A stretch of 64,000 nt of DNA from Psychrobacter sp. MF31 (GCF_012847335.1 NZ_JABBDX010000005.1:62001-126000); one strand, 5' to 3'; counted from the stretch's first letter, positions 8,727-19,159 are shown. The notes: generated by a model not told the origin, from the sequence alone. Numbers and translations: made by a program.

Positions 8727-11468
8727 TTAAGGCGGCAAATTTGCCAGCAACGCATCAAGCGGTTTTTTATCATAAGTGACCACGGAATCAATGGATAATT
8801 TGGTTAAGCTTTCAGTAGAAATTTGCGATCGGCTGTGACCCAGCCAACGACTTGCTTCGTCAATATTTTGATTGGCGCAAAGCAACTGCCAAAGCTGCCA
8901 ACTTCTTGAATGACGACTGCTGTCCAAAATAATACTTTGGGATTTGGCAGATTTTTTGTCATTATCCATATTAACTGATTGCACTAAGGCTTTCTCAGAG
9001 TTTTTGGGATTTACGGTATTAAAATGAACAATTTGAATGGGCGCTTGACTGCTAATTTTAACACTACAATCCCAAACGCGACTGTCGCTGATATCAGCCC
9101 AGCCCGTCATTGCTTCAATACTTATTGAGCTGTCCGTTGCGATTGGTTGCCAAATTTTTCCCGCTTGGCACGGCTGAGCACTTAACGCAGCTTTGGGCAA
9201 CCTACCAAGCTTCCCTGCTTGCCAATAGTGATGAATTGCGATTTTCTCACTTAATATCGCAGCAGTGGTAGGTAATAATGGCAAACGGTTTTGCGCGGTT
9301 ACCTTTTCTTCAAGATCATCCGCTGATTGGACAATCATACCATCAAGGCGCGTGATATTTAACCGCTGCAAGTCGTTGATTAAGGTTTCAGCAAGCGTTT
9401 CGCCGTTTAACTGACTTGGGCGCTGCTGCCAAGATGAATTATCCATTGGTCGATGATCGGATAATATCAGCCAATTAGCCGAACTGTCCTTTGACGCTAA
9501 CGGATATTGCAATATCGCAGCGCTGATCAGCGTATCATCGGTGGGTAAAATATATAACGTCGGCGCGGCTATCAGCGCTTGATTTTGCGCATTGACCGTC
9601 ATCACCAACAAAATTAATGGTGGAATTGCCAAATAACGACTGAGTAAACCGCGCGGAAGTAGCCAAGGCAGCAGGACAAAACCGGTGATTAACAATAAAC
9701 TTGGCGTCATGACGGTGGTCAACCAAGCTTGCTTTGTACCAACAAGTCCTGTTATCCAAGTGATCACTTGATGAAGCCAAGTAACCATTTGAATAAGCAA
9801 TTGCCAAATTTGATCTGCCGCCGCTGGTAACAACAAATAAAGAATACCTGCCAATAAATTTAGCGGCACAAGCAGCCAACCAAAGACGCCAATGGCAAAT
9901 AAATTGACCGCCAACCCCCAAAGCGACACTTTGCCAAACAATAGCAGCGTTACTGGCAATAGCGCTAAAAACAGCCAACATTGCAGCTTAAATAAGCTTT
10001 TAAATGCTTGCCAAACGCGATTTATCCAACCGATATCAAGATAATCATCAGAGTTTATTTTCGCGTGCTTTTCTTCATAAGCCAATAACAGTGCCACCGC
10101 AATAAAGGACAGCCAATAGCCTGCCTGCCAAAGCACCATGGGGTCAAACCAAGCCATAATCACCGCAAGACCAAGCAGCACTTGCCGCGTAGAAATGGGC
10201 AGAAGCGTTAATCTCACCAGTCCTACCGCCAAAAGCGTCCAAGCCGTCCTTGCTGCTGGAACATCAAATCCAGTAAACAGCGCATATAAAAATGCTGCCG
10301 CGACCATCACCAAAAACCGCCATTGCCAACGTGGTAGCCGCTGATAACCCGTTGCCCAAAACCGATCCATCATGTTGCTGACCACAGCCGCTAAGATCAG
10401 CGCCAAAAACAAAACATGAGTTCCTGATATAGCAAGCAGGTGCGAAATCCCTGCAACTTGGTACAACTCTTTGGTATCGCGATTGATTAAGCTGCGATCG
10501 CCTGTTAACAAGCTGAGCGTCACAGCCCAAGCTTGCTGATTATCATTTGTATAAGCTTCCCAATCTTGATAAAAATGCTGACGTAAATTAAAACGCGAGA
10601 GGTCAATGGTTTGGTGGAATTTTTGAAATAAACCTTCCTCTGATGACGTTTGCAATCCTGAAAGCGTCACCTCACTGACCGCCTGAATTTGCGCCGTGCC
10701 ATCAATATGCCGCGAGCGCAGCCAGCGATAACTGTCAAACCCTGACGATGACACCTCATTTGATTGAGCTAACGGCTTAAGCGTTAATGTCATCAACCTG
10801 ATCTCATTGGGTTTTAAGCCATTGAGCTTATCGGCAAGGTTATCCTCGTCATTTTGGCGTTTTTTTTGAAACTTTGATGCCGCTTTTGATTTGGGTTTTG
10901 GCGGTGATGTTAAAGCATTATTAGGTTTTGGATAAGCTTGCAATAAAACACGCGGCGGATTTGCCAAAATATTTGCTTGCCAAGGTGAATTAGGATTAAG
11001 GGCTTGCTTTGCCAGTTGATCAAGCTGAGCTGAAGACAATTTTTCCGTCATGGGCAGCATTGCTTCAATGATTGCCACTTGCCGATAACCGCTATCGACC
11101 GTCATGACGCTATCGCTAAGACCTTCAATCCGAACCAGCGCTTGAACGCGAAGACTTTGAGTGATTTGGCTATTTTGCGTGAAGTGATGATTGATTAAAA
11201 CTTGTAAAACACTAATTGCAATAATCAGACAAGCCAGTCCAAGCAAAATAATTTGCCGACTTAGCCGTATAAGCAATTGATAAGATTTAAAATAAGGCTT
11301 GTAATCATGCAAAAATATCATTATCAAAGCGATTATTATACCGATAATGATTAAGGTGGATGACGTAAAAGAAGTGATCCAACTGCTTTCAGGAATGCCC
11401 ATACCAGTTGCGACATCAAGCGCCGCCAGCATAACGAGCAATATGGCAGTCCCCAATAACCAAAACAA
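8727..11468 (-). CDS. comEC: DNA internalization competence protein ComEC/Rec2
   Basis: 913 residues. Order: N-terminal membrane helices, an OB-fold-like soluble segment, the Competence domain with the hallmark GISHLLAISGTH block near residues 338-350, further helices, and a C-terminal soluble part from about residue 640. ComEC forms the inner-membrane channel for single-stranded DNA in natural transformation. The start is TTG at 11468, decided by a perfect AAGGAGG a few bases upstream. The C-terminal part, normally a metallo-beta-lactamase-like domain, lacks a recognisable HxHxDH motif; the corresponding place reads IVQSADDLEE. A lysine- and serine-rich tract (residues ~190-210) interrupts the soluble loop. 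Confidence 0.9.
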   Translation of the reverse strand: MFWLLGTAILLVMLAALDVATGMGIPESSWITSFTSSTLIIIGIIIALIMIFLHDYKPYFKSYQLLIRLSRQIILLGLACLIIAISVLQVLINHHFTQNSQITQSLRVQALVRIEGLSDSVMTVDSGYRQVAIIEAMLPMTEKLSSAQLDQLAKQALNPNSPWQANILANPPRVLLQAYPKPNNALTSPPKPKSKAASKFQKKRQNDEDNLADKLNGLKPNEIRLMTLTLKPLAQSNEVSSSGFDSYRWLRSRHIDGTAQIQAVSEVTLSGLQTSSEEGLFQKFHQTIDLSRFNLRQHFYQDWEAYTNDNQQAWAVTLSLLTGDRSLINRDTKELYQVAGISHLLAISGTHVLFLALILAAVVSNMMDRFWATGYQRLPRWQWRFLVMVAAAFLYALFTGFDVPAARTAWTLLAVGLVRLTLLPISTRQVLLGLAVIMAWFDPMVLWQAGYWLSFIAVALLLAYEEKHAKINSDDYLDIGWINRVWQAFKSLFKLQCWLFLALLPVTLLLFGKVSLWGLAVNLFAIGVFGWLLVPLNLLAGILYLLLPAAADQIWQLLIQMVTWLHQVITWITGLVGTKQAWLTTVMTPSLLLITGFVLLPWLLPRGLLSRYLAIPPLILLVMTVNAQNQALIAAPTLYILPTDDTLISAAILQYPLASKDSSANWLILSDHRPMDNSSWQQRPSQLNGETLAETLINDLQRLNITRLDGMIVQSADDLEEKVTAQNRLPLLPTTAAILSEKIAIHHYWQAGKLGRLPKAALSAQPCQAGKIWQPIATDSSISIEAMTGWADISDSRVWDCSVKISSQAPIQIVHFNTVNPKNSEKALVQSVNMDNDKKSAKSQSIILDSSRHSRSWQLWQLLCANQNIDEASRWLGHSRSQISTESLTKLSIDSVVTYDKKPLDALLANLPP

Positions 11469-11725
11469 TCGCCCTCCTTAAGCTTTTACTAGCAAAACTA
11501 TTGTCTTGATTATTAAATAACTGCCATCATTATTGATACTTCCATCAAACCGCTAGTTATAGTCAATTACTAATAAAAAGTCGAGCACTTTTTTTAGTGA
11601 ATGGCTTTAAATAAGATATTGTCTTATACTGACTTTGATTTTTATGATCGATTTTTCTTTTAATTTTTAAGCAAGCTTTTTGCAATCAAAAAGTATGGTA
11701 ACAGCAATTAATGTAAGGCAATCTT

Positions 11726-12301
11726 GTGCCCAAAAAACGTCTTAAAGCCCTACTCCCAACGCCTGAAAAGCTGATGGAAAGCCGCTCAATGAAGTACTTT
11801 GCGCCGCATTTGGTGGATGCAAGGCTTTGGCAATTTAACCGAAAAAGCTTGAATAAAGCCGTTTATATCGGCGTGCTTAGCGCTTTTTTTCCGCTGCCAG
11901 GACAGATGCTGCTTGCGCTCATTGGGGCGCTGGTGTTTCGCGCCAATGTGCCGATGGCGCTTGGGCTGACTTGGATCACCAATCCCGTTACTACTTTGCC
12001 GGTGTTTTATGCCGCGTATTATGTGGGCGCGACCATTTTAGGCGAGCCGATGATCAGCTTGCGCCTTATTGGTAAGATGGTTGCAGATTTTAGCTTATGG
12101 ATTTTGGCAGATGGGGCAAACCCGTTTGTGACGTATCAAGGTTCGGTATCGATTACGGCGTTTTGTTTGGGGCTGGTACTGATGGCGATTGTCACCAGTA
12201 TTATTTGCGGTTTGGCATTTAATGTCATTTGGCGTTATAAAACCATTATTTCATGGCAAAAACGCCAACTTGACGACCAAAAGCGCGACTTTAAAAGATA
12301 A
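11726..12301 (+). CDS. DUF2062 domain membrane protein
   Basis: 191 residues. The DUF2062 core is recognisable: an SLNKAVYIGVLSAFFPLPGQ block, GLTWITNPVT and LPVFYAAYYVG, with three to four membrane helices and a basic C-terminal tail. The molecular function of the family is not established. The start codon is GTG at 11726, with AAGG 9 bases upstream and no better in-frame ATG. It runs divergently from comEC across about 257 bases and converges on lolD, with a 6-base gap between their ends. Confidence 0.85.
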   Translation: MPKKRLKALLPTPEKLMESRSMKYFAPHLVDARLWQFNRKSLNKAVYIGVLSAFFPLPGQMLLALIGALVFRANVPMALGLTWITNPVTTLPVFYAAYYVGATILGEPMISLRLIGKMVADFSLWILADGANPFVTYQGSVSITAFCLGLVLMAIVTSIICGLAFNVIWRYKTIISWQKRQLDDQKRDFKR

Positions 12302-12307
12302 AGGCGC

Positions 12308-12988
12308 TTAATACGACTCCCAATGACCATTTCGAAGCAGCAACTGCCGATCAGCAAGTTCAGCAAGACTGCGATCATGAGTGACCATCAATAGCGCCGT
12401 TTGCATCGTACTTTGAAGCTCTGAGAGCATCCCAAACACGCTTTGGGCATTGTCATAATCCAAGTTACCCGTCGGCTCATCGGCTAAAATCAGTGATGGC
12501 TTAGTCACAAGCGCGCGAGCAATGGCAACGCGTTGGCGCTCACCGCCTGACAGCTCACCGGGTCGATGATCAAGCCTGTGACCAAGACCTACTTTTTCAA
12601 GCAGCTCAACCGCTTGGTCGCGGGCGCTGTCCACGCTGACTTTTGGGCGCATGAGTAACGGCATGGCAACGTTTTCAACGGCGGTAAACTCTGCCAATAA
12701 ATGATGAAACTGATAAATAAATCCCAAATATTGATTGCGCATCGCGCCGCGCTCAGTTTCATTCATTTTATTTAGGCATTTACCATGAAGCCAAACCTCA
12801 CCGCTTGTTGGCGTATCCAAACCGCCAAGCAAATGCAGTAAGGTGCTTTTTCCAGAACCGCTCGTACCAACGATGGCAATGCGCTCACCGGCATTAACCG
12901 TCAAGTCAAGCCCCGTTAACACTTGCGTGGTCACTTTACCTTCATCATAAATTTTGCTGATATTGGTTGCTGTTAAAATTGCGCTCAT
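12308..12988 (-). CDS. lolD: Lipoprotein-releasing ABC transporter ATP-binding protein LolD
   Basis: 226 residues, exact family size. Walker [10 protein letters not shown] at residues 41-49, signature LSGGERQR from residue 146, Walker [10 protein letters not shown] with E171, and the H-loop histidine in VTHDRSLAE. LolD drives extraction of outer-membrane lipoproteins from the inner membrane to the periplasmic carrier LolA. It lies 35 bases downstream of the permease gene on the same strand and is clearly co-transcribed with it. Confidence 0.93.
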   Translation of the reverse strand: MSAILTATNISKIYDEGKVTTQVLTGLDLTVNAGERIAIVGTSGSGKSTLLHLLGGLDTPTSGEVWLHGKCLNKMNETERGAMRNQYLGFIYQFHHLLAEFTAVENVAMPLLMRPKVSVDSARDQAVELLEKVGLGHRLDHRPGELSGGERQRVAIARALVTKPSLILADEPTGNLDYDNAQSVFGMLSELQSTMQTALLMVTHDRSLAELADRQLLLRNGHWESY

Positions 12989-13023
12989 CGCCTGTTTATC
13001 CTTTTTATTCTTTGACCCAATGC

Positions 13024-14259
13024 TTATTCGTAACGCAGCGTTTGCGCAGGCTGAATTTTTGCCGCTCGGCGCGCCGGATAAATGGTTGCCAAAAAGCTTA
13101 ATACAAATGATGCCGTGGTAATCAGCACCACATCAAGCGCTCGCAGTTGTGACGGTAAATAATTGATAAAATAAGCGTCAAATAAATGCAGCCCAAAGCT
13201 TTGGTTAATAAAGCCTAAAATATCGCTGATGGTGAGCGCAAAAATCACCCCCAAAATCGTTCCGGCAACCGTTCCGATCACGCCAATGACCACGCCTTGA
13301 ACCATAAATACTTGGGTGATGAGCTTTGGGGAGGCGCCAAAAGTTTTTAAAATGGCAATGTCCGCTTTTTTATCGGTGACGAGCATCACAAGGCTTGAGA
13401 CGATATTAAACGCCGCCACTAAAATGATTAAAAATAGCAATAAGCCAACCATCGCTTTTTCCATTTGGATTGCGCCAAACAAGTTGCCATGCGTTTGCGT
13501 CCAGTCACTTGGATACAGCTGATCGGGCGCTATTTGCGCCGCTTTTTGGGCAGCCATTGGCGCATTAAAAATGTTATCAAGCTTCATTCGGATGCCTTGA
13601 GCGCCATCAGGAAGCCTGAGCAGTTTTGCTGCATCATTCATCGGGATAAACGCCATGAGGCTGTCAACTTCAGGGCTGATGCTAAACACGCCAGACAGCG
13701 TAAAACGCTTAAATCTTGGAATCACGCCAGCAGGCGACGGTGATGCTTCAGGAAGCACGAGCGTCACTTTATCACCGACTTGAAGCCCTAACGACTGAAC
13801 CATCTCCTCGCCCAAAACAATATTAAAATCGCCGCTTTTGAGCGTATCAATACTGCCTTCAGTCATGTGATTGTTAATGATAGAGACATTTTTTTCGTAT
13901 TTAGGATCAATTCCTGTGACCATAATTCCGGCAACTTGACCGTTTGCTGTAAGCATCCCTTGCAGCTGAATAAAAGGCGCAACCGCACTGACTTCGGGGT
14001 CTTTTTTAATGTCCGCCGCCAATGATTGCCAATCGCTGATCACCTCCGTTGATACCACCGTGGCTTGCGGCACCATCCCTAAAATTCGCGATTTAAGCTC
14101 ACGATCAAAGCCATTCATCACCGATAACACCGTAATCAGTACGGCAACGCCAAGGGTCAGCCCAATCATCGAAATCAGTGAAATAAAGGAAATAAAACGG
14201 TTACTGCGCTCAGCTCGGGTATACCGAAGACCGATAAATAACGCTAAAGGACGAAACAT
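13024..14259 (-). CDS. lolC: Lipoprotein-releasing ABC permease (LolC/E family, LolF-like)
   Basis: 411 residues with the layout of LolC/E: an N-terminal [19 protein letters not shown] segment and first helix, a large periplasmic domain (residues ~45-265), then three C-terminal helices and the terminal [17 protein letters not shown]. It is the membrane half of the transporter with LolD. Only one permease gene is present, where E. coli has lolC and lolE; single hybrid permeases (LolF) are established in several other gammaproteobacteria and in Neisseria. That this is LolF is inference from the gene count; a second permease elsewhere cannot be excluded. Confidence 0.88.
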   Translation of the reverse strand: MFRPLALFIGLRYTRAERSNRFISFISLISMIGLTLGVAVLITVLSVMNGFDRELKSRILGMVPQATVVSTEVISDWQSLAADIKKDPEVSAVAPFIQLQGMLTANGQVAGIMVTGIDPKYEKNVSIINNHMTEGSIDTLKSGDFNIVLGEEMVQSLGLQVGDKVTLVLPEASPSPAGVIPRFKRFTLSGVFSISPEVDSLMAFIPMNDAAKLLRLPDGAQGIRMKLDNIFNAPMAAQKAAQIAPDQLYPSDWTQTHGNLFGAIQMEKAMVGLLLFLIILVAAFNIVSSLVMLVTDKKADIAILKTFGASPKLITQVFMVQGVVIGVIGTVAGTILGVIFALTISDILGFINQSFGLHLFDAYFINYLPSQLRALDVVLITTASFVLSFLATIYPARRAAKIQPAQTLRYE

Positions 14260-14601
14260 AAGTCAAACTCTTTTTACCAATGACTGCCCGCTGTCGCTTT
14301 TAGGCGAACAGCAAAGCTTGCTTTTATAGGCTTTTTATTGATGGTTAAGACGACACTTTGCCAAAATGGGGATAGTTTGACACAATTTGCGCGCTCTGTG
14401 CCAATCATTAGTAAAATCTTTTTTGCCGTGATCCTGCGCTTTGGTATTATTTTTTATGACAGACTTGCTATTATAAGTGGTTATACCTATATAGATTGGG
14501 TGAGATAACGTAAGCTTGGGATATTGACAATCATTTTTCATAGTCGACTTTGAATGCATTTTTTGCCAAATGCCCCGACTGACTTCATTTTGAGTAATTT
14601 T
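14260..14601. other. Divergent intergenic region upstream of the Lol permease gene and a hypothetical gene
   Basis: About 340 AT-rich bases between two divergent genes. Promoters for both are expected, but none stands out. A minus-strand frame of 99 codons here has no family features and overlaps the downstream gene start, so it is not called. Confidence 0.5.
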
Positions 14602-15570
14602 ATGACCATCAATTATCAATATAAAAACGTGCAACCCCCCGCCAAAGTCGTCTTAACCGATGAGCAGACCACAGGTCACGCCGATCATTGGCGCATTTTA
14701 ACCGATGACATGAGCGAAGATGTGCCAAATTGGCTGTCGCAAATGATTGATCGCGCTGTCATGCCCAAAGGCTTAAACGATCAGGTCAGTGCTTATGACC
14801 ACAGACTTTTGCTTTCTGAAAACGCGCCTTGTCATATCAATCAAGTGCTAGCAATGAAAGAGGGTAAACCTGAGCGCTTTATCAATGCTTATCCTTGCAT
14901 CAATGGTCCTTATGGATTGCACTGCCAAATTGAGCGCGTGATTGTCAATGACGACACTTTAGATGCCGTTTTACGATTAAAATCCTCGGATGGCAGCATT
15001 ATTTATGCTTTTGACCAACTTTATGCGGTCAATCGCCACTTATACCAAAAGCAAGAAGAGTATTTTGTGAACTTTAGCGCTTGGGCGCATGAAATTTCAC
15101 AAAGCAAACAAGATGAAGTGATTTTAGTTGAAGATCAAGAAGCCATCCGTTATCACCGCGCGTTCAACGATATTGTTGCGGAAAATAATGGCGTCATTCC
15201 TGAGGATATCCAAGATAAAATCAAAGTTTGGCAGCCTGAAACCGAAGCTCAAATGGCGCCTGTTGAAATTAACCTTGGTCACATGTGTGCCTATTTATTT
15301 GGCGACACCTTTGGTCAAGAAGATGAAGCGTGGTGTCAAGGTCAAGTATTAGGCAAACAAGAAGCTCAATTTAACGGTCAAACGATTTTATTGTTTGATG
15401 TGGTGATCCTTCGTGAAGCCAATGCTATGCCCTTTGTGGTTCGAATGGGCGCGGTGAATAACAAAGCCCACCAAGCCATTGAAGTGAATGACTATATTCA
15501 AGCAAATATTTGGCTTCAAGCCGCGATTTATAAAGAAAACCAACAATCAGCGCAGTCTCAAGCCAGCTAA
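14602..15570 (+). CDS. Hypothetical protein, family not recognised
   Basis: 322 residues from the chosen ATG, which has TGAG a few bases upstream; an earlier in-frame ATG at 14554 has no ribosome site. The product looks soluble and acidic, with no signal peptide or membrane segment and no cysteine-rich or nucleotide-binding motif that I recognise. It is rich in Gln, Asp and Glu, and the C-terminus (residues ~300-322) is a Gln/Ser/Ala tail. Codon use looks like that of the neighbouring genes, so it is probably a genuine lineage-specific protein. It ends at a bidirectional terminator shared with the SCP2 gene. Confidence 0.7.
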   Translation: MTINYQYKNVQPPAKVVLTDEQTTGHADHWRILTDDMSEDVPNWLSQMIDRAVMPKGLNDQVSAYDHRLLLSENAPCHINQVLAMKEGKPERFINAYPCINGPYGLHCQIERVIVNDDTLDAVLRLKSSDGSIIYAFDQLYAVNRHLYQKQEEYFVNFSAWAHEISQSKQDEVILVEDQEAIRYHRAFNDIVAENNGVIPEDIQDKIKVWQPETEAQMAPVEINLGHMCAYLFGDTFGQEDEAWCQGQVLGKQEAQFNGQTILLFDVVILREANAMPFVVRMGAVNNKAHQAIEVNDYIQANIWLQAAIYKENQQSAQSQAS

Positions 15571-15584
15571 GCTTGTTAACCACC

Positions 15585-15620
15585 ATAAAAAAGCGCCCTT
15601 AAATTTGGACGCTTTTTTAT
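15585..15620. terminator. Bidirectional terminator between convergent genes
   Basis: AAAAAAGCG and CGCTTTTTT form the stem around an AT-rich loop, with A and T runs on both sides. It can end both the hypothetical gene (plus) and the SCP2 gene (minus). Confidence 0.8.
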
Positions 15621-15636
15621 TATAAAAACGTTGCAA

Positions 15637-16026
15637 TTATGCCATTTCGGTCATTGCATAAACGCGCTTAAACAGCTGTTTTTGCTCCGCGCTTGGTCGC
15701 GCCGTTTGTAGCGCCATCAATTGTGACATATCGCCTTCAACGCGAATTTTTCCAGTCATAAACGCACCCATCACCTCATTAATATCAAAGCCGCTGATGA
15801 GGTTTTGCAACGTTTCGCGATCCAAAATCAACGTGGTGGTCGCCGCATCCGTCAAGCCTTTATGCAAATAACCTTGAGCATAATTGGCTTCAACATCACC
15901 GCTACTATCAAGCACTTTTAAATTAATGGTCATGTTTGCAAGTGCAGGCGGCAAATTTAACTCCCCAACCTCGCTTGCAATTTGATCCACTTCATTAAAC
16001 CAATCTTCTGTTAAAAATACCGCCAT
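15637..16026 (-). CDS. SCP2 sterol-binding domain protein
   Basis: 129 residues, the whole protein being one SCP2-like domain. Typical elements are a beta segment followed by TTTLILDRETLQNLISG and the FMTGKIRVEGDMSQLMALQ block that closes the lipid-binding pocket. Bacterial members bind hydrophobic ligands such as acyl chains; no enzymatic role is established. AAGGAGAG lies 6-8 bases upstream of the start. It stands alone, next to the long cbb3 leader. Confidence 0.85.
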   Translation of the reverse strand: MAVFLTEDWFNEVDQIASEVGELNLPPALANMTINLKVLDSSGDVEANYAQGYLHKGLTDAATTTLILDRETLQNLISGFDINEVMGAFMTGKIRVEGDMSQLMALQTARPSAEQKQLFKRVYAMTEMA

Positions 16027-17029
16027 TAAGCTCTCCTTTATTTTAAAATTTTAAGTTAGCAGATAATTACCGATTATAAGTAACGTCTTGCGTATAAGTA
16101 GCGCCTTGCGATTATTTGGCAAAGCCTTGGCTATTATGGCGCGATTTGGCTCAAAGTAACACTGTTAATCAATGTTGCTTGCCAAACTGTAACAATAAGT
16201 CCGATTAGCTATCACTATCTTGAAGTCAATAATCACTAATTCCTTACTTATTGTATTGATATGTTACCGCAATTTGATATGATAGGGTCGTTAAGCGTAA
16301 GCAATATTTTATCTTAACATTCAAGAGCGTTGAGCGTATCATAAGGCGATTTTTAAAAAGATAAAGCAATGTGTTCCATCCAAGCTTTATTTTCTTAATA
16401 AAAACGCAAAAATTTTCATGGAAAAATATAGCAGATTGACGTTTATATTTTGGTCAATCAAGCTTATAATGATCCTGAAAAATTTCAAATTTTTGCTGAT
16501 ATTCCAACGACTTAGCTTTTATTTTTTTCAAAAATTAAATCTAAACGCTGCTGGAATAATTACCAAATAGTTTGTATTTTGGCGCATCACTTTGATGATA
16601 TTTGATTAAGATTGCGTTACAATACCTTAAACAGAGTCGGGAGTTTTAACTAAACATTACGTAATTGTGTAACTGTCAGCCGCCGCTAGCATACTTCTTC
16701 GATTGCTGAGCCCATCATCATGAGAAGGCATGTGACATACTCATTTAGATGAGGATCAAGCTGGCGCATTTTCTTATCAACCCAAACCTTTATTTAAGTG
16801 ACCCCTTATTTGGCAAAGCGCTTTTGCTTAAAAAGCCCGTCACTTGCGCTGATCATTAAGTCATACGGCTTAGGCAAGTGATAAAAAAGCAGAATAAAAG
16901 GTTTAGGAAGTTAAGCTAAATTGGACATTGGCAAGTGGCGTGGTCGGTTTTAACCTTTGCTATAAAAGCGTTTAATCGTCAAGCATTAGTTAATTCTATT
17001 GATAATTCGGGCTGTAAAGGAATCATCCA
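16027..17029. other. One-kilobase non-coding leader upstream of ccoNOQP
   Basis: No credible gene is present in this AT-rich stretch. The SCP2 promoter must lie at its left end and that of the cco operon somewhere to the right. A perfect TATAAT sits at 16465-16470 without a matching -35. A near-consensus FNR/ANR site at 16746-16759 is described separately. The length (over 500 bases between the TATAAT and ccoN) leaves room for a long 5' leader or an unrecognised small RNA, for which I see no clear terminator. Confidence 0.5.
16746..16759 (+). promoter_or_regulatory. Candidate FNR/ANR box upstream of ccoN
   Basis: TAGAT-GAGG-ATCAA matches the FNR/ANR consensus TTGAT-N4-ATCAA at 9 of 10 defined positions. 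Oxygen-responsive control of cbb3 operons by FNR-type regulators is established in other proteobacteria. The nearest -10-like sequence (TATTTA at 16791) is spaced somewhat too far for a classical class II site. Confidence 0.4.
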
Positions 17030-18511
17030 ATGAGTTTACAAAACACAGCAGTCGCCCCTGTTGACCGTGAGTACGAGATTACTGTCGTAAGATTCTTTAC
17101 GATCATGGCGGTCGTTTGGGGCATCGTCGGCATGAGCCTTGGTGTGTTCATTGCTTCACAACTGGCATGGCCAGCGCTTAACTTTGATATCCCATGGCTG
17201 ACATTTAGTCATTTAAGACCCCTTCATACCAACGCGGTAATTTTTGCGTTTGGCGGTTGTGCTTTATTTGCAACTTCTTATTACATCGTTCAAAGAACGT
17301 GTAAAACCAGATTGTTTGCGCCTTATTTAGCTTGGTTTACCTTTTGGGGCTGGCAAGCGGTCATTGTGGCGGCGGTCATCACCCTACCCTTAGGCCTTAC
17401 GTCATCAAAAGAGTATGCTGAGCTTGAGTGGCCTATTGATATTTTAATTGCGCTGGTTTGGATCTCTTATGCCATCGTATTTTTTGGCACCCTAATCAAG
17501 CGTAAAACCTCGCACATTTATGTGGCGAACTGGTTTTTTGCCGCGTTCATCATTACGATTGCGCTACTTCACATCGTTAACAGCATGGCAATTCCGGTCA
17601 GCGCCTTTAAGTCGTACTCACTGTTTAGTGGGGCAACTGATGCGATGGTTCAGTGGTGGTATGGTCATAATGCGGTTGGGTTTTATTTAACCGCAGCGTT
17701 CCTTGGGATGATGTATTATTTCGTTCCGGTACAGATTGGTCGTCCTATTTATTCTTATCGTTTGTCGATCGTTCACTTTTGGGCATTGATTGCGTCTTAC
17801 ATGTGGGCAGGCGGTCACCATTTGCATTATTCAGCGCTTCCTGATTGGACGCAGTCTTTGGCAATGGTTTTCTCGGTTATTCTTTTTGCACCCTCTTGGG
17901 GCGGGATGATCAACGGCGTTCTGACGCTATCTGGCAGCTGGGACAAGCTTCGTACCGACCCGATCATCCGCTTTATGATTGTGGCACTATCGTTCTACGC
18001 CATGTCGACGTTTGAAGGTCCAATGATGTCGATCAAAACGGTCAACGCGCTTTCGCACAACACGGACTGGACTGTAGGTCACGTTCACTCAGGCGCACTT
18101 GGCTGGGTTGGAATGATCACGATCGGCTCACTTTATGTCTTGTTACCTCGTATTTATAACAAGCCTAAAATGTATTCCATCAGCTTGATCACCACCCACT
18201 TTTGGCTGGCAACTGCCGGAACGATTTTTTACATCGTTTCAATGTGGATCTCAGGAATCGGTCAAGGCATGATGTGGCTTGCCACCAACCCTGATGGCAC
18301 GCTGGTTTATAGCTTCGTTGATACGGTTGAATTCTCGCATTTCCCTTATATCGGTCGTGCGTTTGGCGGCTTATTATACGTTTCAGGGATGTTTGTGATG
18401 GCGTATAACTGTTATAAAACCTTGAAAATGCCTGAAGGAAAACCCGTGAGTGTGGCCGATCCTACGGATCATGAACCCAGTGTCGATGAGTCACAGACAG
18501 CTAAAGTGTAA
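17030..18511 (+). CDS. ccoN: cbb3-type cytochrome c oxidase subunit I (CcoN)
   Basis: 493 residues, about a dozen membrane helices. This heme-copper subunit holds the low-spin heme b and the heme b3-CuB site where O2 is reduced. Landmarks: [15 protein letters not shown] with a heme-ligand histidine, [15 protein letters not shown] with the CuB ligand region, [14 protein letters not shown] with the HH pair, and [11 protein letters not shown] carrying the heme ligands of the late helix. All canonical histidine blocks are present, so it appears functional. It heads the ccoNOQP operon; only 9 bases separate it from ccoO. The acidic C-terminal tail (residues ~470-493) extends beyond the core. Confidence 0.96.
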   Translation: MSLQNTAVAPVDREYEITVVRFFTIMAVVWGIVGMSLGVFIASQLAWPALNFDIPWLTFSHLRPLHTNAVIFAFGGCALFATSYYIVQRTCKTRLFAPYLAWFTFWGWQAVIVAAVITLPLGLTSSKEYAELEWPIDILIALVWISYAIVFFGTLIKRKTSHIYVANWFFAAFIITIALLHIVNSMAIPVSAFKSYSLFSGATDAMVQWWYGHNAVGFYLTAAFLGMMYYFVPVQIGRPIYSYRLSIVHFWALIASYMWAGGHHLHYSALPDWTQSLAMVFSVILFAPSWGGMINGVLTLSGSWDKLRTDPIIRFMIVALSFYAMSTFEGPMMSIKTVNALSHNTDWTVGHVHSGALGWVGMITIGSLYVLLPRIYNKPKMYSISLITTHFWLATAGTIFYIVSMWISGIGQGMMWLATNPDGTLVYSFVDTVEFSHFPYIGRAFGGLLYVSGMFVMAYNCYKTLKMPEGKPVSVADPTDHEPSVDESQTAKV

Positions 18512-18520
18512 GGAGCAATC

Positions 18521-19159
18521 ATGGCTGGTATTCCGCATGAAATAATCGAAAAAAATACAGGCTTGTTGGTCATCTTTATCGTGATTGCGATTAGCTTTGC
18601 AACTTTGGTTGAAATCGTACCGCTCATTTATGATCACAAAGCGCCTGAAGAAGGCGGGGTCAACACCCCAATGCCTTCGATGAAGCCTTGGACGGCGCTT
18701 GAGTTTGAAGGTCGTGATATTTATATCCGTGAAGGCTGTCACGTTTGTCATACCCAAATGGTGCGCCCACTTCGAGCTGAAGTTGAGCGTTATGGACCTT
18801 ATTCACGTGCCGCTGAATCTACTTGGGATCACCCCTTCTTGTGGGGCTCAAAGCGTACCGGTCCTGATCTTGCGCGCGTTGGTGGTCGTTATTCTGAAGA
18901 TTGGCAAAAGCAGCACTTGATCGATCCGCGCTCATTGGTTCCTGAATCAGTGATGCCAGGATTCCCATGGCTTGCCACCAATGAAGTCAATGGTACAAAC
19001 GTGCAAACCAAAATGCGACTGTTCCGCGATCGCTTTGGGGTTCCTTATACCGAAGAGGATATCGAAGGCGCGCCAGATGCGGTTCAAGGGGCAACAGAGC
19101 TTGACGCCTTGGTCGCCTACTTACAGCAGCTTGGTACCGCGATGGAAGGACAGCGCTAA
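18521..19159 (+). CDS. ccoO: cbb3-type cytochrome c oxidase subunit II (CcoO)
   Basis: 212 residues: one N-terminal membrane anchor (about residues 12-35) and a periplasmic mono-heme cytochrome c domain. The heme site is CHVCH with C73, C76 and H77; the axial methionine is probably in SVMPGFPWL. The subunit passes electrons to CcoN. Its stop codon overlaps the start of ccoQ (TAATG), indicating coupled translation. Confidence 0.95.
   Translation: MAGIPHEIIEKNTGLLVIFIVIAISFATLVEIVPLIYDHKAPEEGGVNTPMPSMKPWTALEFEGRDIYIREGCHVCHTQMVRPLRAEVERYGPYSRAAESTWDHPFLWGSKRTGPDLARVGGRYSEDWQKQHLIDPRSLVPESVMPGFPWLATNEVNGTNVQTKMRLFRDRFGVPYTEEDIEGAPDAVQGATELDALVAYLQQLGTAMEGQR

Noticed and set aside
9535-9981. 148-codon frame on the minus strand within comEC
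   Set aside because: Out of frame with the clear ComEC protein and without any recognisable motif.
14335-14634. 99-codon minus-strand frame before the hypothetical gene
   Set aside because: No ribosome site or family features, and it overlaps the start of a better gene.
16436-16458. TTGAC-N12/13-GTCAA inverted repeat as an FNR box
   Set aside because: Spacing is wrong for FNR/ANR (needs 4 bases between halves); chance is likely in AT-rich DNA.
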